The notes beneath the pieces are model-generated. The model saw only the letters and a list, made by a program, of their open reading frames with translations, was not told where the DNA came from and ran no database searches. Positions 1 to 7,499 of a stretch of DNA of 64,000 nucleotides are shown here, one piece after another. Source of the stretch: Gammaproteobacteria bacterium (GTDB lineage Bacteria; Pseudomonadota; Gammaproteobacteria; Steroidobacterales; Steroidobacteraceae); contig JANYLH010000004.1 of the NCBI GenBank assembly GCA_025357915.1, positions 62,001 through 126,000 on the forward strand. The letters run 5' to 3'. A program made the translations under genes and the position numbers. Within the stretch, counting starts at the first letter, position 1. Every line of letters begins with the position of its first letter.

Positions 1-297
1 GTTCGAGAATTTCCGGGACTGAGGCGATGAATCCCCGGATAGTCGGGATCCAGAGTGCGCGGCTCGCGGGGCAAGCGGACTCGCATCTCACCCTCAGCCA
101 GGAAGAAGCGCTCGCCGGTTTCAATCAGGCCGAAGGCCTGTCACCCGGCAACGGGGATTTTCGCCACCATACCCTCACCCGTGGAGTCCACCTGAACGAC
201 CTGGTGGGCGTTACCTTCGGGCCGGGAACGGCGGTCGTGAAGGGACTGCGGCGGTGTGAACCGTGCGCCCACCTGGCCCGGGTGGCGAACCCGATCA
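1..297. other. left edge, no assignable gene
   Basis: No gene can be supported here. A minus-strand frame is open from the left edge to a TGA at 141-143. Its first ATG is at 84-86, giving a peptide beginning MRVRLPREPRTLD that runs out of the window. This could be the start of a gene downstream of aceK, but too little is visible to name it. The plus-strand frame over 27-305 resembles no protein I recognise and is probably antisense. Confidence 0.3.
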
Positions 298-2016
298 TTA
301 CTTGAGCGGCCGGCTGACTTCTGCCTGCCGCGCCCGCCACCAGCGCGCGGTCAGCAGCTCGGCGTGGCGCGCGAGGAACACTTCGCGGAGCGAGCCCGGC
401 ATGGCGAGGAACGGCAGCCACTGTTCGGGGAAAACGTCGCGGGGGCCAACGTAGAACCAGGGTTCGGCGGCGGTTTCTTCTTCGTCGCTCCGCGCGGTGG
501 GCAGGTCGCGGAACTCGCACTCGCCGAGCAGCGAGACCTCGTCGTAGTCGTAGAAGATGACCCGGCCGTGGCGCGTGACGCCGAAATTCTTCAGCAGCAG
601 GTCGCCGGGGAAGATATTGGTCGTGGCCAGATCGCGCAGTGCATGGCCATAATCAACGACGGCCGCTTCAGCCGCGGCTGGCTCCGCCTCGCGCAGGAAC
701 AGGTTCAGCGGCCGCAGGCGCCGCTCGATGTAGCAATGCTCGATGATCAGTTCGTCGCCCTCGACGCGGCAGCTGTGGCTGGCTCCACGCAGCAGTTCAT
801 CCACCAGCGCGGGCATGAAACGGGCCAGCGGCAAAGTCAGGCGCCTGAATTCCTGGGCGTCGACCATGCGCCCGGCGCGGTCGTGGCGGAACACGAAGCG
901 GTAACGCTCCATGACTTCCTCGCGCGTGGCGTGCTTGGGCGCGCCGAAGCGATCGCGGATCACCTTGAAGACCAGGTCGTGCGAGGGCAGCGTGAACACG
1001 ATCATCACCAGCCCGCGCTCCCCCGGCGCGTGCACGAAGGCGTCGATCGAGCTGTCCAGGTGCCGGCGCAGCGCGAAATAGCGTTCGGTCTTGCCCTGCT
1101 TGGCGCGCCCCAGCACCGTGTACAGCTCGTCCACGGGCTTGCGCGGCATGAACGAGCGCAGCAGCGTGACCGCGGCGCCCACCACCGGCAGGTCGACGTG
1201 AAAATAGGAGTTGGCGTAGCCAAACTGTGCGCTGATCTCGTTGCGCGAAAGCAGTACGGCTTCGACCTGGACGCCGGTCGGGCCGTTGCGGAAGGCGATG
1301 ACCAGCGGCGTCACCGCGCTGTCGCCGATCAGGCGGCCGACCAGGAACGCCTCGCCCGCGCGGTAGAACAGCGGTTCGATCAGCTCGATGGACTCCGGCG
1401 CCGCGCTTGACGGCCGGGATTCAAAGTGGCGCCCCAGTTCGGCGGTAATGCGGCGCACGGCGAGCAAGGGCGAGGCGAGGGCTGTGGTGAAGGGCAGGTC
1501 GGCGAGCACATCGGCAATTCCCGCCTGGAGCGAGCCGGTTGCCGGATAGACCCGGATCGGCACGGACCCCGAGGCACGACCACTGTGCGTGGCGCAGAAC
1601 TCCACCTCGGCGTTGACGCCCACCGTCCCGAACAGGTCGCGCGTCGCGGAGTTGAAGAAGGTGCGGTAGAAATCGCTGTCCGGAAGCCGCTCGATCAGCC
1701 GGCCATAGGCGGCGGTCGCCGCCACCCAGTAAGCGCGTGCGGCGCCGGAGTCCGGGTCGGCGGGCACCGCGCTGGCGGCGCGCAGGGCGGCCAGCGCCTG
1801 GGCGACGCACTGTTCGTAGAGTTCGATGCGCGCCACCGCGTCGCGCTCCCGCGCCACGCCGTCGCCGCTGAGAAAATGCGCGGCAGCGCGGCGCGTGATG
1901 CGGCCGAATTCCTCGTTGTAGGCGCGGAACTGCGCGACGATCAGTGCCGCGGCGTCCTGGGGCGAGCAGGGCGCGGCACGCGGGGGCGTGGCGGCGACGA
2001 TGGCGAGCGCGTTCAT
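298..2016 (-). CDS. aceK: isocitrate dehydrogenase kinase/phosphatase AceK
   Basis: Bifunctional cytoplasmic enzyme that phosphorylates and dephosphorylates isocitrate dehydrogenase, setting the split of isocitrate between the TCA cycle and the glyoxylate shunt. The 572-residue product matches the family length (about 580). The C-terminal kinase-like half carries the characteristic stretches VFKVIRDRFGAPK, LLLKNFGVTRHGRVIFYDYD and ECEFRDLP. The frame is open further upstream, but the ATG at 2016 gives a normal amino terminus (MNALAIVAATP) and lies 17 bases after the aceA stop, so the two are probably co-transcribed. The function follows from family membership and the aceA neighbour. Confidence 0.95.
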   Translation of the reverse strand: MNALAIVAATPPRAAPCSPQDAAALIVAQFRAYNEEFGRITRRAAAHFLSGDGVARERDAVARIELYEQCVAQALAALRAASAVPADPDSGAARAYWVAATAAYGRLIERLPDSDFYRTFFNSATRDLFGTVGVNAEVEFCATHSGRASGSVPIRVYPATGSLQAGIADVLADLPFTTALASPLLAVRRITAELGRHFESRPSSAAPESIELIEPLFYRAGEAFLVGRLIGDSAVTPLVIAFRNGPTGVQVEAVLLSRNEISAQFGYANSYFHVDLPVVGAAVTLLRSFMPRKPVDELYTVLGRAKQGKTERYFALRRHLDSSIDAFVHAPGERGLVMIVFTLPSHDLVFKVIRDRFGAPKHATREEVMERYRFVFRHDRAGRMVDAQEFRRLTLPLARFMPALVDELLRGASHSCRVEGDELIIEHCYIERRLRPLNLFLREAEPAAAEAAVVDYGHALRDLATTNIFPGDLLLKNFGVTRHGRVIFYDYDEVSLLGECEFRDLPTARSDEEETAAEPWFYVGPRDVFPEQWLPFLAMPGSLREVFLARHAELLTARWWRARQAEVSRPLK

Positions 2017-2033
2017 GGCGGCAGCGTGGCTGC

Positions 2034-3353
2034 TCAGGAGGCCACCGCGAGCGCCGGCGTTGCCGGAGGCGCGGTGAACTGTTCCTGCTCCGTGCTGCCT
2101 GCGAGCGCAGCGGTGGAGCACAGCCCCGCGGTGATCGCGCTCTGCACCGCATCGAAGTAACCCGTGCCCACGAAAGACTGGTGTTTGGCGGCGCGGTACC
2201 CGGCACGTTCCTGCGCGAACTCGCGCTGCTGGAGCTGCGAATAACCGTACATGCCCTGGTCGCGGTAGGCCGAGGCCAGTTCAAACATCGACAGGTTCAG
2301 CGCGTGCCAGCCGGCCAGCGTAATGAACTGGAAGCGATAGCCCATCGCCGCCAGTTCTTCGCGCCAACGGTGCATCGTGGCCTGGTCGACGTTCTTCTGC
2401 CAGTTGAATGACGGCGAGCAGTTATAGGCCAGCAGTTGTTCGGGGAAACGCGCGTGCATGGCCTCGGCAAAGCGGCGCGCCTGCGCCAGGTCGGGCTTCG
2501 AAGTCTCGCACCACACCAGGTCGGCGTACGGCGCGTAGGCGAGGCCCCGCTCGATGGCCTGGTCGATGCCGGCATGCACATGAAAGAAACCCTCACTGGA
2601 GCGTTCGCCCGTAAGGAAGCGCGCATCGCGCGGGTCGTGGTTCGAGAGCAGGAGGTTGGCGGCATCGGCGTCGGTGCGGGCGATCACGATCGTGGGCACG
2701 CCGGCGACGTCGGCAGCCAGGCGCGCGGCCACCAGCTTGTTGATGGCCTCGTCGGTCGACACCAGCACCTTGCCGCCCATGTGACCGCACTTTTTGGCCG
2801 AGGAGAGCTGGTCCTCGAAATGCACGGCGGCGGCGCCGGCGGCGATCAGCGCCTTGGTGAGTTCGAAGGCGTTGAGGTTGCCGCCAAACCCGGCTTCCGC
2901 ATCGGCGATGATGGGCGCCAGCCAGTCGTGCTCCTGATTACCCTCGAGGTGGTGGATCTGGTCGGTGCGCAGCAGGGCGTTGTTGATGCGCTCGACCATC
3001 TTCGGCACCGAGTCGACCGGGTACAGGCTCTGGTCCGGGTACATCTCGCCCGCCGAGTTGCCGTCGCCGGCCACCTGCCAGCCCGAACAGTAGATGGCCT
3101 TGAGTCCGGCCTGGATGGCCTGCACCGCCTGGTTGCCGCTCATGCAGCCCAGGGCGCCGATCACTGGTTCGCTGTGCAGCAGCCGCCAGAACTTCTCGGC
3201 GCCCAGGCGCGCCAGTGAATGCTCGACGTGCACCGAGCCCCGCAGCCGCACCACATCGGCGGCCGCGTAGGGGCGGGTCACGCCGCGCCAGCGTGGGTCT
3301 TGAGCCCAGTCGGCCTGCAGGCGGGCGGCCTGTTGGTTGCTTGCAGTAGTCAT
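2034..3353 (-). CDS. aceA: isocitrate lyase
   Basis: Cleaves isocitrate to glyoxylate and succinate, the first glyoxylate-shunt step, needed for growth on acetate and fatty acids. The 439-residue protein has the catalytic signature KKCGH at residues 187-191, with Cys189 as the expected catalytic base. A substrate and metal-binding region, CSGWQVAGD, lies near residue 90. The ATG at 3353 is preceded by AGGAG at a normal distance; the longer open frame upstream lacks family similarity. It is the first gene of aceA-aceK and divergent from the regulator at 3457. No malate synthase gene is in the window. Confidence 0.96.
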   Translation of the reverse strand: MTTASNQQAARLQADWAQDPRWRGVTRPYAAADVVRLRGSVHVEHSLARLGAEKFWRLLHSEPVIGALGCMSGNQAVQAIQAGLKAIYCSGWQVAGDGNSAGEMYPDQSLYPVDSVPKMVERINNALLRTDQIHHLEGNQEHDWLAPIIADAEAGFGGNLNAFELTKALIAAGAAAVHFEDQLSSAKKCGHMGGKVLVSTDEAINKLVAARLAADVAGVPTIVIARTDADAANLLLSNHDPRDARFLTGERSSEGFFHVHAGIDQAIERGLAYAPYADLVWCETSKPDLAQARRFAEAMHARFPEQLLAYNCSPSFNWQKNVDQATMHRWREELAAMGYRFQFITLAGWHALNLSMFELASAYRDQGMYGYSQLQQREFAQERAGYRAAKHQSFVGTGYFDAVQSAITAGLCSTAALAGSTEQEQFTAPPATPALAVAS

Positions 3354-3442
3354 GCGCGGAGGTCTCCTGGCGGGCTCGGGGCGGTTGCTGCTTGACAGCC
3401 TAAAGCCAAAAAAGGAGGATTTACACATTAGAAAGTTAACAA

Positions 3443-3455
3443 TGTGAAATTCACA
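3443..3455. promoter_or_regulatory. palindromic operator candidate between aceA and its regulator
   Basis: TGTGAA-A-TTCACA is a perfect inverted repeat with a one-base centre that ends one base before the regulator's ATG at 3457. A third related half-site, TTTACACATT (3420-3429), reads AATGTGTAAA on the other strand. The divergent placement fits an operator serving both aceA and autoregulation. Binding is inferred. The GGAGGA at 3414-3419 is too far from 3457 to be its ribosome binding site. Confidence 0.5.
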
Positions 3456-3456
3456 A

Positions 3457-4956
3457 ATGAGCAGACTGCTGCGCCAGGGTCACTTTCTCGGCACCAAGCT
3501 CAGGACGCTGCGCAAGCGCAACGGCCTGACGCTCGACGAGCTGTCGGCGCGCTGCGTGCAGCTCGACCCGGATGCGGCGCCCTCGGTTTCCTACCTCAGC
3601 ATGATCGAGAACGGCAAGCGTGTGCCCTCGACGGAGCTGCTGGACATGCTGGCCAGGTTGTTCGGCAAGGACGCCCGCTGGTTTCTCGATGAGAACACCG
3701 CGGTCGAGGTCGCGCCGGCACGGCGCGAACGCGGCGGCCTCGAGGCAATGCCGCTCGAGCCGGCCTTCCTGTTCTCGCATGCGCTGCTGCAGAACGCGCT
3801 GCCGGAACTCCTGTCACAGACCGGCACCACGGGCCGGCAGTTCGCGCAGCTGCTGATCCGCGTCTGGCAGGAAACCCACCACAACGACTTTCCCGACATC
3901 GAGCGCGCTGCAGAGTCGGTCGGCAAGCGCGAATTGCCGCTGTCGCTCGAACGCCTGCAAGGCATCTGCCGGCAACTGGGGCTGCAGCTGCGCTGGTTCG
4001 ACCCCGAGCGCGCGAGCCCGGCGGTGCCGCTGCTGCGCGCGCGCTTCGAGGCCCCGGACACGGTGCTGATCAGCCGCCAGCTGCGCACGCAGGAGGAGCG
4101 GCTACGCTACGAACTGGCGTATTTCATCGGCCACAAGCTGCTGCACAATGGCGACGGGCTGGTCTCGCCGCGCACCGCGAGCTGGAGCGTCGAGGCCGAG
4201 GCGCCGCCCGGGCCTGCCGGCGCCGGTGGCATGGGCGCGCAGGACGTCCTCTATGCCTGGCGCGATTTCGAGTGCAGCTTCTTCGCCGGCGCGTTGCTGT
4301 GCCCGCGCGTCCCGTTCCGTCGCTTCCTGGTGCGCGAGGCGCATCGACTCTCCGCCTGCCGTAAGCTCGGTGTCACCACCGCGGTGGTGATGCGGCGCAT
4401 GACGGCGGTCTCGCCTTACCGCTACTGGCATTATTTCGACGCCTATCCGCCCGGGTTCCTGCGCGCGGTGTACCGCGGCAACGGCATCCCGCTGCCCTGG
4501 GGCAACATGAGCCTGGTTTCCGACCCCTGCCCCCGCTGGGCGGTATTCCGCCTGCTGGAGCACCCGCCCGCGAAGACAACGATCCAGCAGCCACGCTCGC
4601 AGATTTCCATCATGCAGGACGGCAAGCGCGCGCGCCTGTACTGCTGTCACTCGGTGGTGACGCGCGATGCGGCGCGAGCCGTGCACGTGCAGTCGGTTGG
4701 CGTGGACCTGTCGCCCGCGCTCGAGGCGCAGGGATACGACGCCGATGGCATCGTGGCACTGGTGGCCGAAACCTGCGCACGCAGCGGCGGCGACGCGCCG
4801 ATCGCGCCGGCGGCGGCAGACGCCCTGCGTTCGGTAGCGCAGGTGCTGAACATACATTGGATCCTCGATGCGCTGGCGAATCCGGCGGGCATCATCTGCC
4901 CCCGCAGCGGTGCCTGCCCGCGCACGCCGCGGCGCTGCAGCGCCGGCCACACTTGA
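3457..4956 (+). CDS. XRE-family regulator with IrrE-like domain (RamB/ScfR type)
   Basis: Probable transcriptional regulator of acetate or short-chain acyl-CoA metabolism. Residues about 11-70 form a helix-turn-helix beginning [19 protein letters not shown], with the recognition-helix context [15 protein letters not shown] central IrrE/DUF955-like segment around residues 220-235 reads [12 protein letters not shown], so the HExxH zinc motif is absent and peptidase activity is unlikely. The C-terminal 150 residues contain several cysteines ([16 protein letters not shown]), as in RamB/ScfR relatives. An in-frame TGA at 3445-3447 fixes the start to 3457 or later. No Shine-Dalgarno precedes it, so translation may be leaderless or weak. 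Divergence from aceA supports control of the glyoxylate shunt; that target is inferred. Confidence 0.85.
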   Translation: MSRLLRQGHFLGTKLRTLRKRNGLTLDELSARCVQLDPDAAPSVSYLSMIENGKRVPSTELLDMLARLFGKDARWFLDENTAVEVAPARRERGGLEAMPLEPAFLFSHALLQNALPELLSQTGTTGRQFAQLLIRVWQETHHNDFPDIERAAESVGKRELPLSLERLQGICRQLGLQLRWFDPERASPAVPLLRARFEAPDTVLISRQLRTQEERLRYELAYFIGHKLLHNGDGLVSPRTASWSVEAEAPPGPAGAGGMGAQDVLYAWRDFECSFFAGALLCPRVPFRRFLVREAHRLSACRKLGVTTAVVMRRMTAVSPYRYWHYFDAYPPGFLRAVYRGNGIPLPWGNMSLVSDPCPRWAVFRLLEHPPAKTTIQQPRSQISIMQDGKRARLYCCHSVVTRDAARAVHVQSVGVDLSPALEAQGYDADGIVALVAETCARSGGDAPIAPAAADALRSVAQVLNIHWILDALANPAGIICPRSGACPRTPRRCSAGHT

Positions 4957-4970
4957 GCGCCGCCGCGCGC

Positions 4971-5351
4971 TCAGGCGCAGCGGCCGGCCGGCGGGGGCAC
5001 GCCTGCCAGTGGCATCAGCAGGAAGCGGGCGCGCGCTTCCGGCGATTCCAGCACCTGTTTCGGATAATAGGCCAGCAGGGCGTCGCTCCGGAACAACTGC
5101 GGGTTGCGCACGCGAAACTCCTCCCAGTCACCGCCTTCGGCCTGGTGCCACAGTTGCCCATGGATCAGGCTCATGAAGGCGATCGTGATCGCCTCGTGGT
5201 ACCGCTCGCTCTTGCCGAGCGCGCGCACGTGCGCGACGTGATTGAAGCGCGCCTCGGGCAGCGTGCCCGCTTCCAGTGCAGCGAGAAACTCATCGTCGCT
5301 CAGGTGCGGAAGATCGGCCACGCTGCTGGGCTCAGCGGCGCTTGCGGCCAC
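4971..5351 (-). CDS. conserved small protein of unknown function
   Basis: A 126-residue protein with no signal peptide or membrane segment. It contains FNHVAHVRA (residues about 36-44) closely followed by RYHEAITIAFMSLIH and DWEEFRVRNP. From memory this resembles a widespread family of about 140-170 residues in which the two histidine-containing parts are separated by a longer helical stretch, so this copy may carry an internal in-frame deletion. That comparison is recollection and needs an alignment. It converges with the upstream regulator (14 bases between stops) and diverges from the small gene at 5399. Function unknown. Confidence 0.55.
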   Translation of the reverse strand: MAASAAEPSSVADLPHLSDDEFLAALEAGTLPEARFNHVAHVRALGKSERYHEAITIAFMSLIHGQLWHQAEGGDWEEFRVRNPQLFRSDALLAYYPKQVLESPEARARFLLMPLAGVPPPAGRCA

Positions 5352-5398
5352 GCTGCTGCTGCGGGTACCTTGGTAACTTGAATCCAGTGGAGACTCCC

Positions 5399-5707
5399 AT
5401 GATCGAAGTGCAGCGCGTGCAGACCGGAGTGCGCATGGAAGCGGCGCTCCTCAAGGTGCTCAAGGGGCTGGCCGAGTACAAGAACCTGGGCCTCGGTGAC
5501 CTCCTCGAAGGCATATGCCTGCACGCCTTCGAGGGCAAGGCGCCGTTTTCGCGCGAAACCATTGGCCAGATCGAGCGGCTGAAGCAGATCTACGGCCTGA
5601 CGCTCACCGCGACCGACAGTCACCGCCTGGTCGACCCCGGCAGGGGGCTGCCCGCCAAAGCCGGAACGCGGGCTGCGGCCAGGCCGCGCCGCCGCCAGCG
5701 GCCCTGA
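5399..5707 (+). CDS. small conserved protein, possibly DNA-binding
   Basis: A 102-residue protein starting MIEVQRVQTGVRMEAALLK. The ATG at 5399 is preceded by GGAG at 5389-5392; the longer open frame upstream is not protein-like. The first 80 residues look like a compact helical domain (VRMEAALLKVLKGLAEY, then LGDLLEGICLHAFEGKAPF). The tail is basic and arginine-rich (RAAARPRRRQRP). The pattern recalls small ribbon-helix-helix-like proteins, but I cannot assign a family. Related GGTACC/GGTAAC sequences lie on both sides (5365-5376 and 5733-5754), which could be self-regulatory sites. Confidence 0.6.
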   Translation: MIEVQRVQTGVRMEAALLKVLKGLAEYKNLGLGDLLEGICLHAFEGKAPFSRETIGQIERLKQIYGLTLTATDSHRLVDPGRGLPAKAGTRAAARPRRRQRP

Positions 5708-5734
5708 CGCCGCCGGGGCGGCAGCCAACTCTGG

Positions 5735-5764
5735 TAACATGGTGTTATGGTACCAAAATACCAT
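5735..5764. repeat. pair of adjoining inverted repeats after the 102-residue gene
   Basis: TAACA-TGG-TGTTA (5735-5747) is followed, sharing one base, by ATGGTA-CCAAAA-TACCAT (5747-5764). Both are perfect. This lies between convergent genes ending at 5707 and 5807. The AT-rich stems and missing T-tract argue against an intrinsic terminator. The resemblance to GGTACC/GGTAAC ahead of the 5399 gene suggests protein-binding sites, which is inference. Confidence 0.35.
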
Positions 5765-5806
5765 GGACCGGGCAACCTGGGGGGCGCTGGCGTGGGGCAA
5801 GAGCCG

Positions 5807-6193
5807 CTAACAGCGGCCGTCGCTCCCCGGGGCGCTGAAATCGCCCGGGGCGAGCGCGATCGGTTGCCCGTGCGGTGTGCGGTGTGCGGCCTGGTCCCAG
5901 GCCTGCCGGTAGCGGCGCAGTTCCTGCTCCGAACCGGCGCCCTTGGCGACCACCAGCGACTCGAGCGCCGCAAGCCAGTGATGGTAATAGGTGTCGCCCG
6001 GATCGGCGTCGCCGCCGGCCTGCGCGGCGCTGATCTGCTGCGCCAGCGCCGCGGCCCACTCGCTCCAGCTGAACAGACCGCGCTCGTGCAGCATCAATGT
6101 GGTCGCGAACGCCTGCGCTTCCCACGGCTCGCAAAATACCGGTCCGTCACTGCCGGGCGGCCGGCCCGGAGTGGCTGGCGGGGCGGCGCTCAT
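5807..6193 (-). CDS. nitrile hydratase accessory (activator) protein
   Basis: Small beta-subunit-like protein of the P14K/NhlE type, which in cobalt nitrile hydratases assists metal loading and oxidation of the alpha subunit. The 128-residue product has the family features FCEPWEAQAFATTLMLHERGLFSW and TYYHHWLAALESLVV, echoing the start of the beta subunit ([25 protein letters not shown]). The ATG at 6193 overlaps the beta-subunit stop as ATGA, so the gene is translationally coupled. It is the last gene of the operon. The exact activator mechanism for this copy is inferred from the family and gene order. Confidence 0.85.
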   Translation of the reverse strand: MSAAPPATPGRPPGSDGPVFCEPWEAQAFATTLMLHERGLFSWSEWAAALAQQISAAQAGGDADPGDTYYHHWLAALESLVVAKGAGSEQELRRYRQAWDQAAHRTPHGQPIALAPGDFSAPGSDGRC

Positions 6194-6852
6194 GTCACCG
6201 GCTCCAGGTAAGGCTCCCACGCGTCGACCGAGACCGTCAGGCCCTCGGCCGCGTCCTCACCCCACAGTTCGCTGCCCGTAAAGACCACGGTGTAAAGCCA
6301 CTGCGGCTGTTCGCCCAGGCCCTGGGCGTTGCTGTCGGCGTAAACGTGGGTGCCGCGGACCTGCTCGACGCGGCCAAGCTTGCCGCGCGCATAGCCCGGG
6401 AGCCGCGTGTGATGCGGCACCTCACCGCTCCGGGTACGCACCCGATCGCCGGCGGCGAATCCCGGCGGCGTGGTGGCGGGGCGCAGCGTCGGTGCGCCGC
6501 GCGCCAGCGTTGCGGCGACGTCCGCCGCGCGCAACTGCCGCGGCAGCGGCCGCGGTGTGCCGCGCGCATGTCCCTCGGCCAGCTCGGCGTTCGCGATGAG
6601 CCCGTGCCCGAGCAGGAGTTTTTCCAGCCCCTTGACCCAGATCGCGTAATAACTCGAGTCGGCGTAGTCCGGCAGCGTTTCGCGCGCGCTGCGCGTGGCG
6701 TCGATGGTCCAGGCGCCCGTTGCGCCCACCGCCAGCGTCAAGGCCAGCGCGCGCGCTTCCCACGCGGCGTGAAACAGCTCGCCTTCGGCCTCGGGCACCA
6801 CCGGCCCGAAGCCGTGCCTGCCACCCAGGTCCGCGTGACTCCGGTAGCTCAC
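6190..6852 (-). CDS. nthB: nitrile hydratase subunit beta
   Basis: Beta subunit of the enzyme that hydrates nitriles to amides. The 220-residue protein starts with the conserved region [11 protein letters not shown] (residues about 8-18). It ends in the SH3-like barrel that packs on alpha: [40 protein letters not shown] and [10 protein letters not shown]. The start is GTG at 6852, overlapping the alpha stop as GTGA; its own stop overlaps the accessory gene's ATG. Gene order alpha-beta-accessory is the arrangement known for cobalt-type enzymes such as that of Pseudomonas putida. Confidence 0.95.
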   Translation of the reverse strand: MSYRSHADLGGRHGFGPVVPEAEGELFHAAWEARALALTLAVGATGAWTIDATRSARETLPDYADSSYYAIWVKGLEKLLLGHGLIANAELAEGHARGTPRPLPRQLRAADVAATLARGAPTLRPATTPPGFAAGDRVRTRSGEVPHHTRLPGYARGKLGRVEQVRGTHVYADSNAQGLGEQPQWLYTVVFTGSELWGEDAAEGLTVSVDAWEPYLEPVT

Positions 6853-7484
6853 TGCGTGTCCTGCGGGCTCTTCGCCAGGCCGGTGCCGATCATCGAGTCA
6901 CGCGTGACCAGCGAGGCGAGCCGCTCCTCGCTCCAGCCTTCGGTGCCCTCCGGGCGGCGCGGTATGACCAGGTAGCGCAACTCGGCGGTCGAATCCCAGA
7001 CGCGTACGTCCGTGGAATCGCTCAGCGTCACGCCGAAATCGCGCAGCACGCCGTGCGGATCGCGCACCGCGCGCGCGCGGTAGGGCGCGCTCTTGTACCA
7101 GGTGGGCGGCAGTCCCAGCACCGCCCAGGGGTAGCAGCTGCAAAGCGTACAGACCACGAGGTTGTGGTGCGTTGCGGTGTTCTCGACGGCGACCATGTGC
7201 TCGCTCTGCCGGCCGGCGTAGCCGAGCGAGGCGATAGCCGCCGTGGCGTCCTGCCGCAGCCAGTCGCGGAACCCCGGATCGACCCAGGCGCGGGCGACGA
7301 CGCGTGCGCCATTACGCGGACCGACGCGCGTCTGGTACGTATCGATCAGGACGTCGAGGGCGAGCGGATCGATGTAGCCCTTTTCGGTCAGTACCGACTG
7401 CAGGGCGCGCACGCGCAGCTCCATCTCCCCGAGTTCGCCGGAGGCGTGCTGATCGTGGTGGTCGTGGTCGTCGTGAGCCGTCAT
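6849..7484 (-). CDS. nthA: nitrile hydratase subunit alpha, cobalt type
   Basis: Catalytic subunit carrying a non-corrin metal centre. The metal-binding claw C112-T-L-C115-S116-C117 is complete. Threonine at the second position marks the cobalt type; iron enzymes have serine there. In the family two of these cysteines are oxidised after translation. Residues 1-13 ([13 protein letters not shown]) are unusually rich in His and Asp, which could bind metal; that role is inference. The ATG at 7484 follows AGGA at good spacing and starts 15 bases after the stop of the thioredoxin-fold gene. No amidase or cobalt transporter gene is in the window. Confidence 0.95.
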   Translation of the reverse strand: MTAHDDHDHHDQHASGELGEMELRVRALQSVLTEKGYIDPLALDVLIDTYQTRVGPRNGARVVARAWVDPGFRDWLRQDATAAIASLGYAGRQSEHMVAVENTATHHNLVVCTLCSCYPWAVLGLPPTWYKSAPYRARAVRDPHGVLRDFGVTLSDSTDVRVWDSTAELRYLVIPRRPEGTEGWSEERLASLVTRDSMIGTGLAKSPQDTQ

Positions 7485-7499
7485 CAGCGTCCTATTGGA

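Noticed and set aside
141-143. In-frame TGA as a selenocysteine codon
   Set aside because: No selenoprotein family is recognisable around it and no SECIS-like hairpin was seen immediately downstream; a normal stop is the simpler reading.
256-1410. 384-residue plus-strand open frame
   Set aside because: Entirely antisense to aceK; composition (Gln/His/Arg rich) is typical of shadow frames in GC-rich DNA and no family motif is visible.
3414-3419. GGAGGA as ribosome binding site for the aceA-divergent regulator
   Set aside because: It is 37 bases before the ATG at 3457 and an in-frame stop at 3445 excludes a nearer start.
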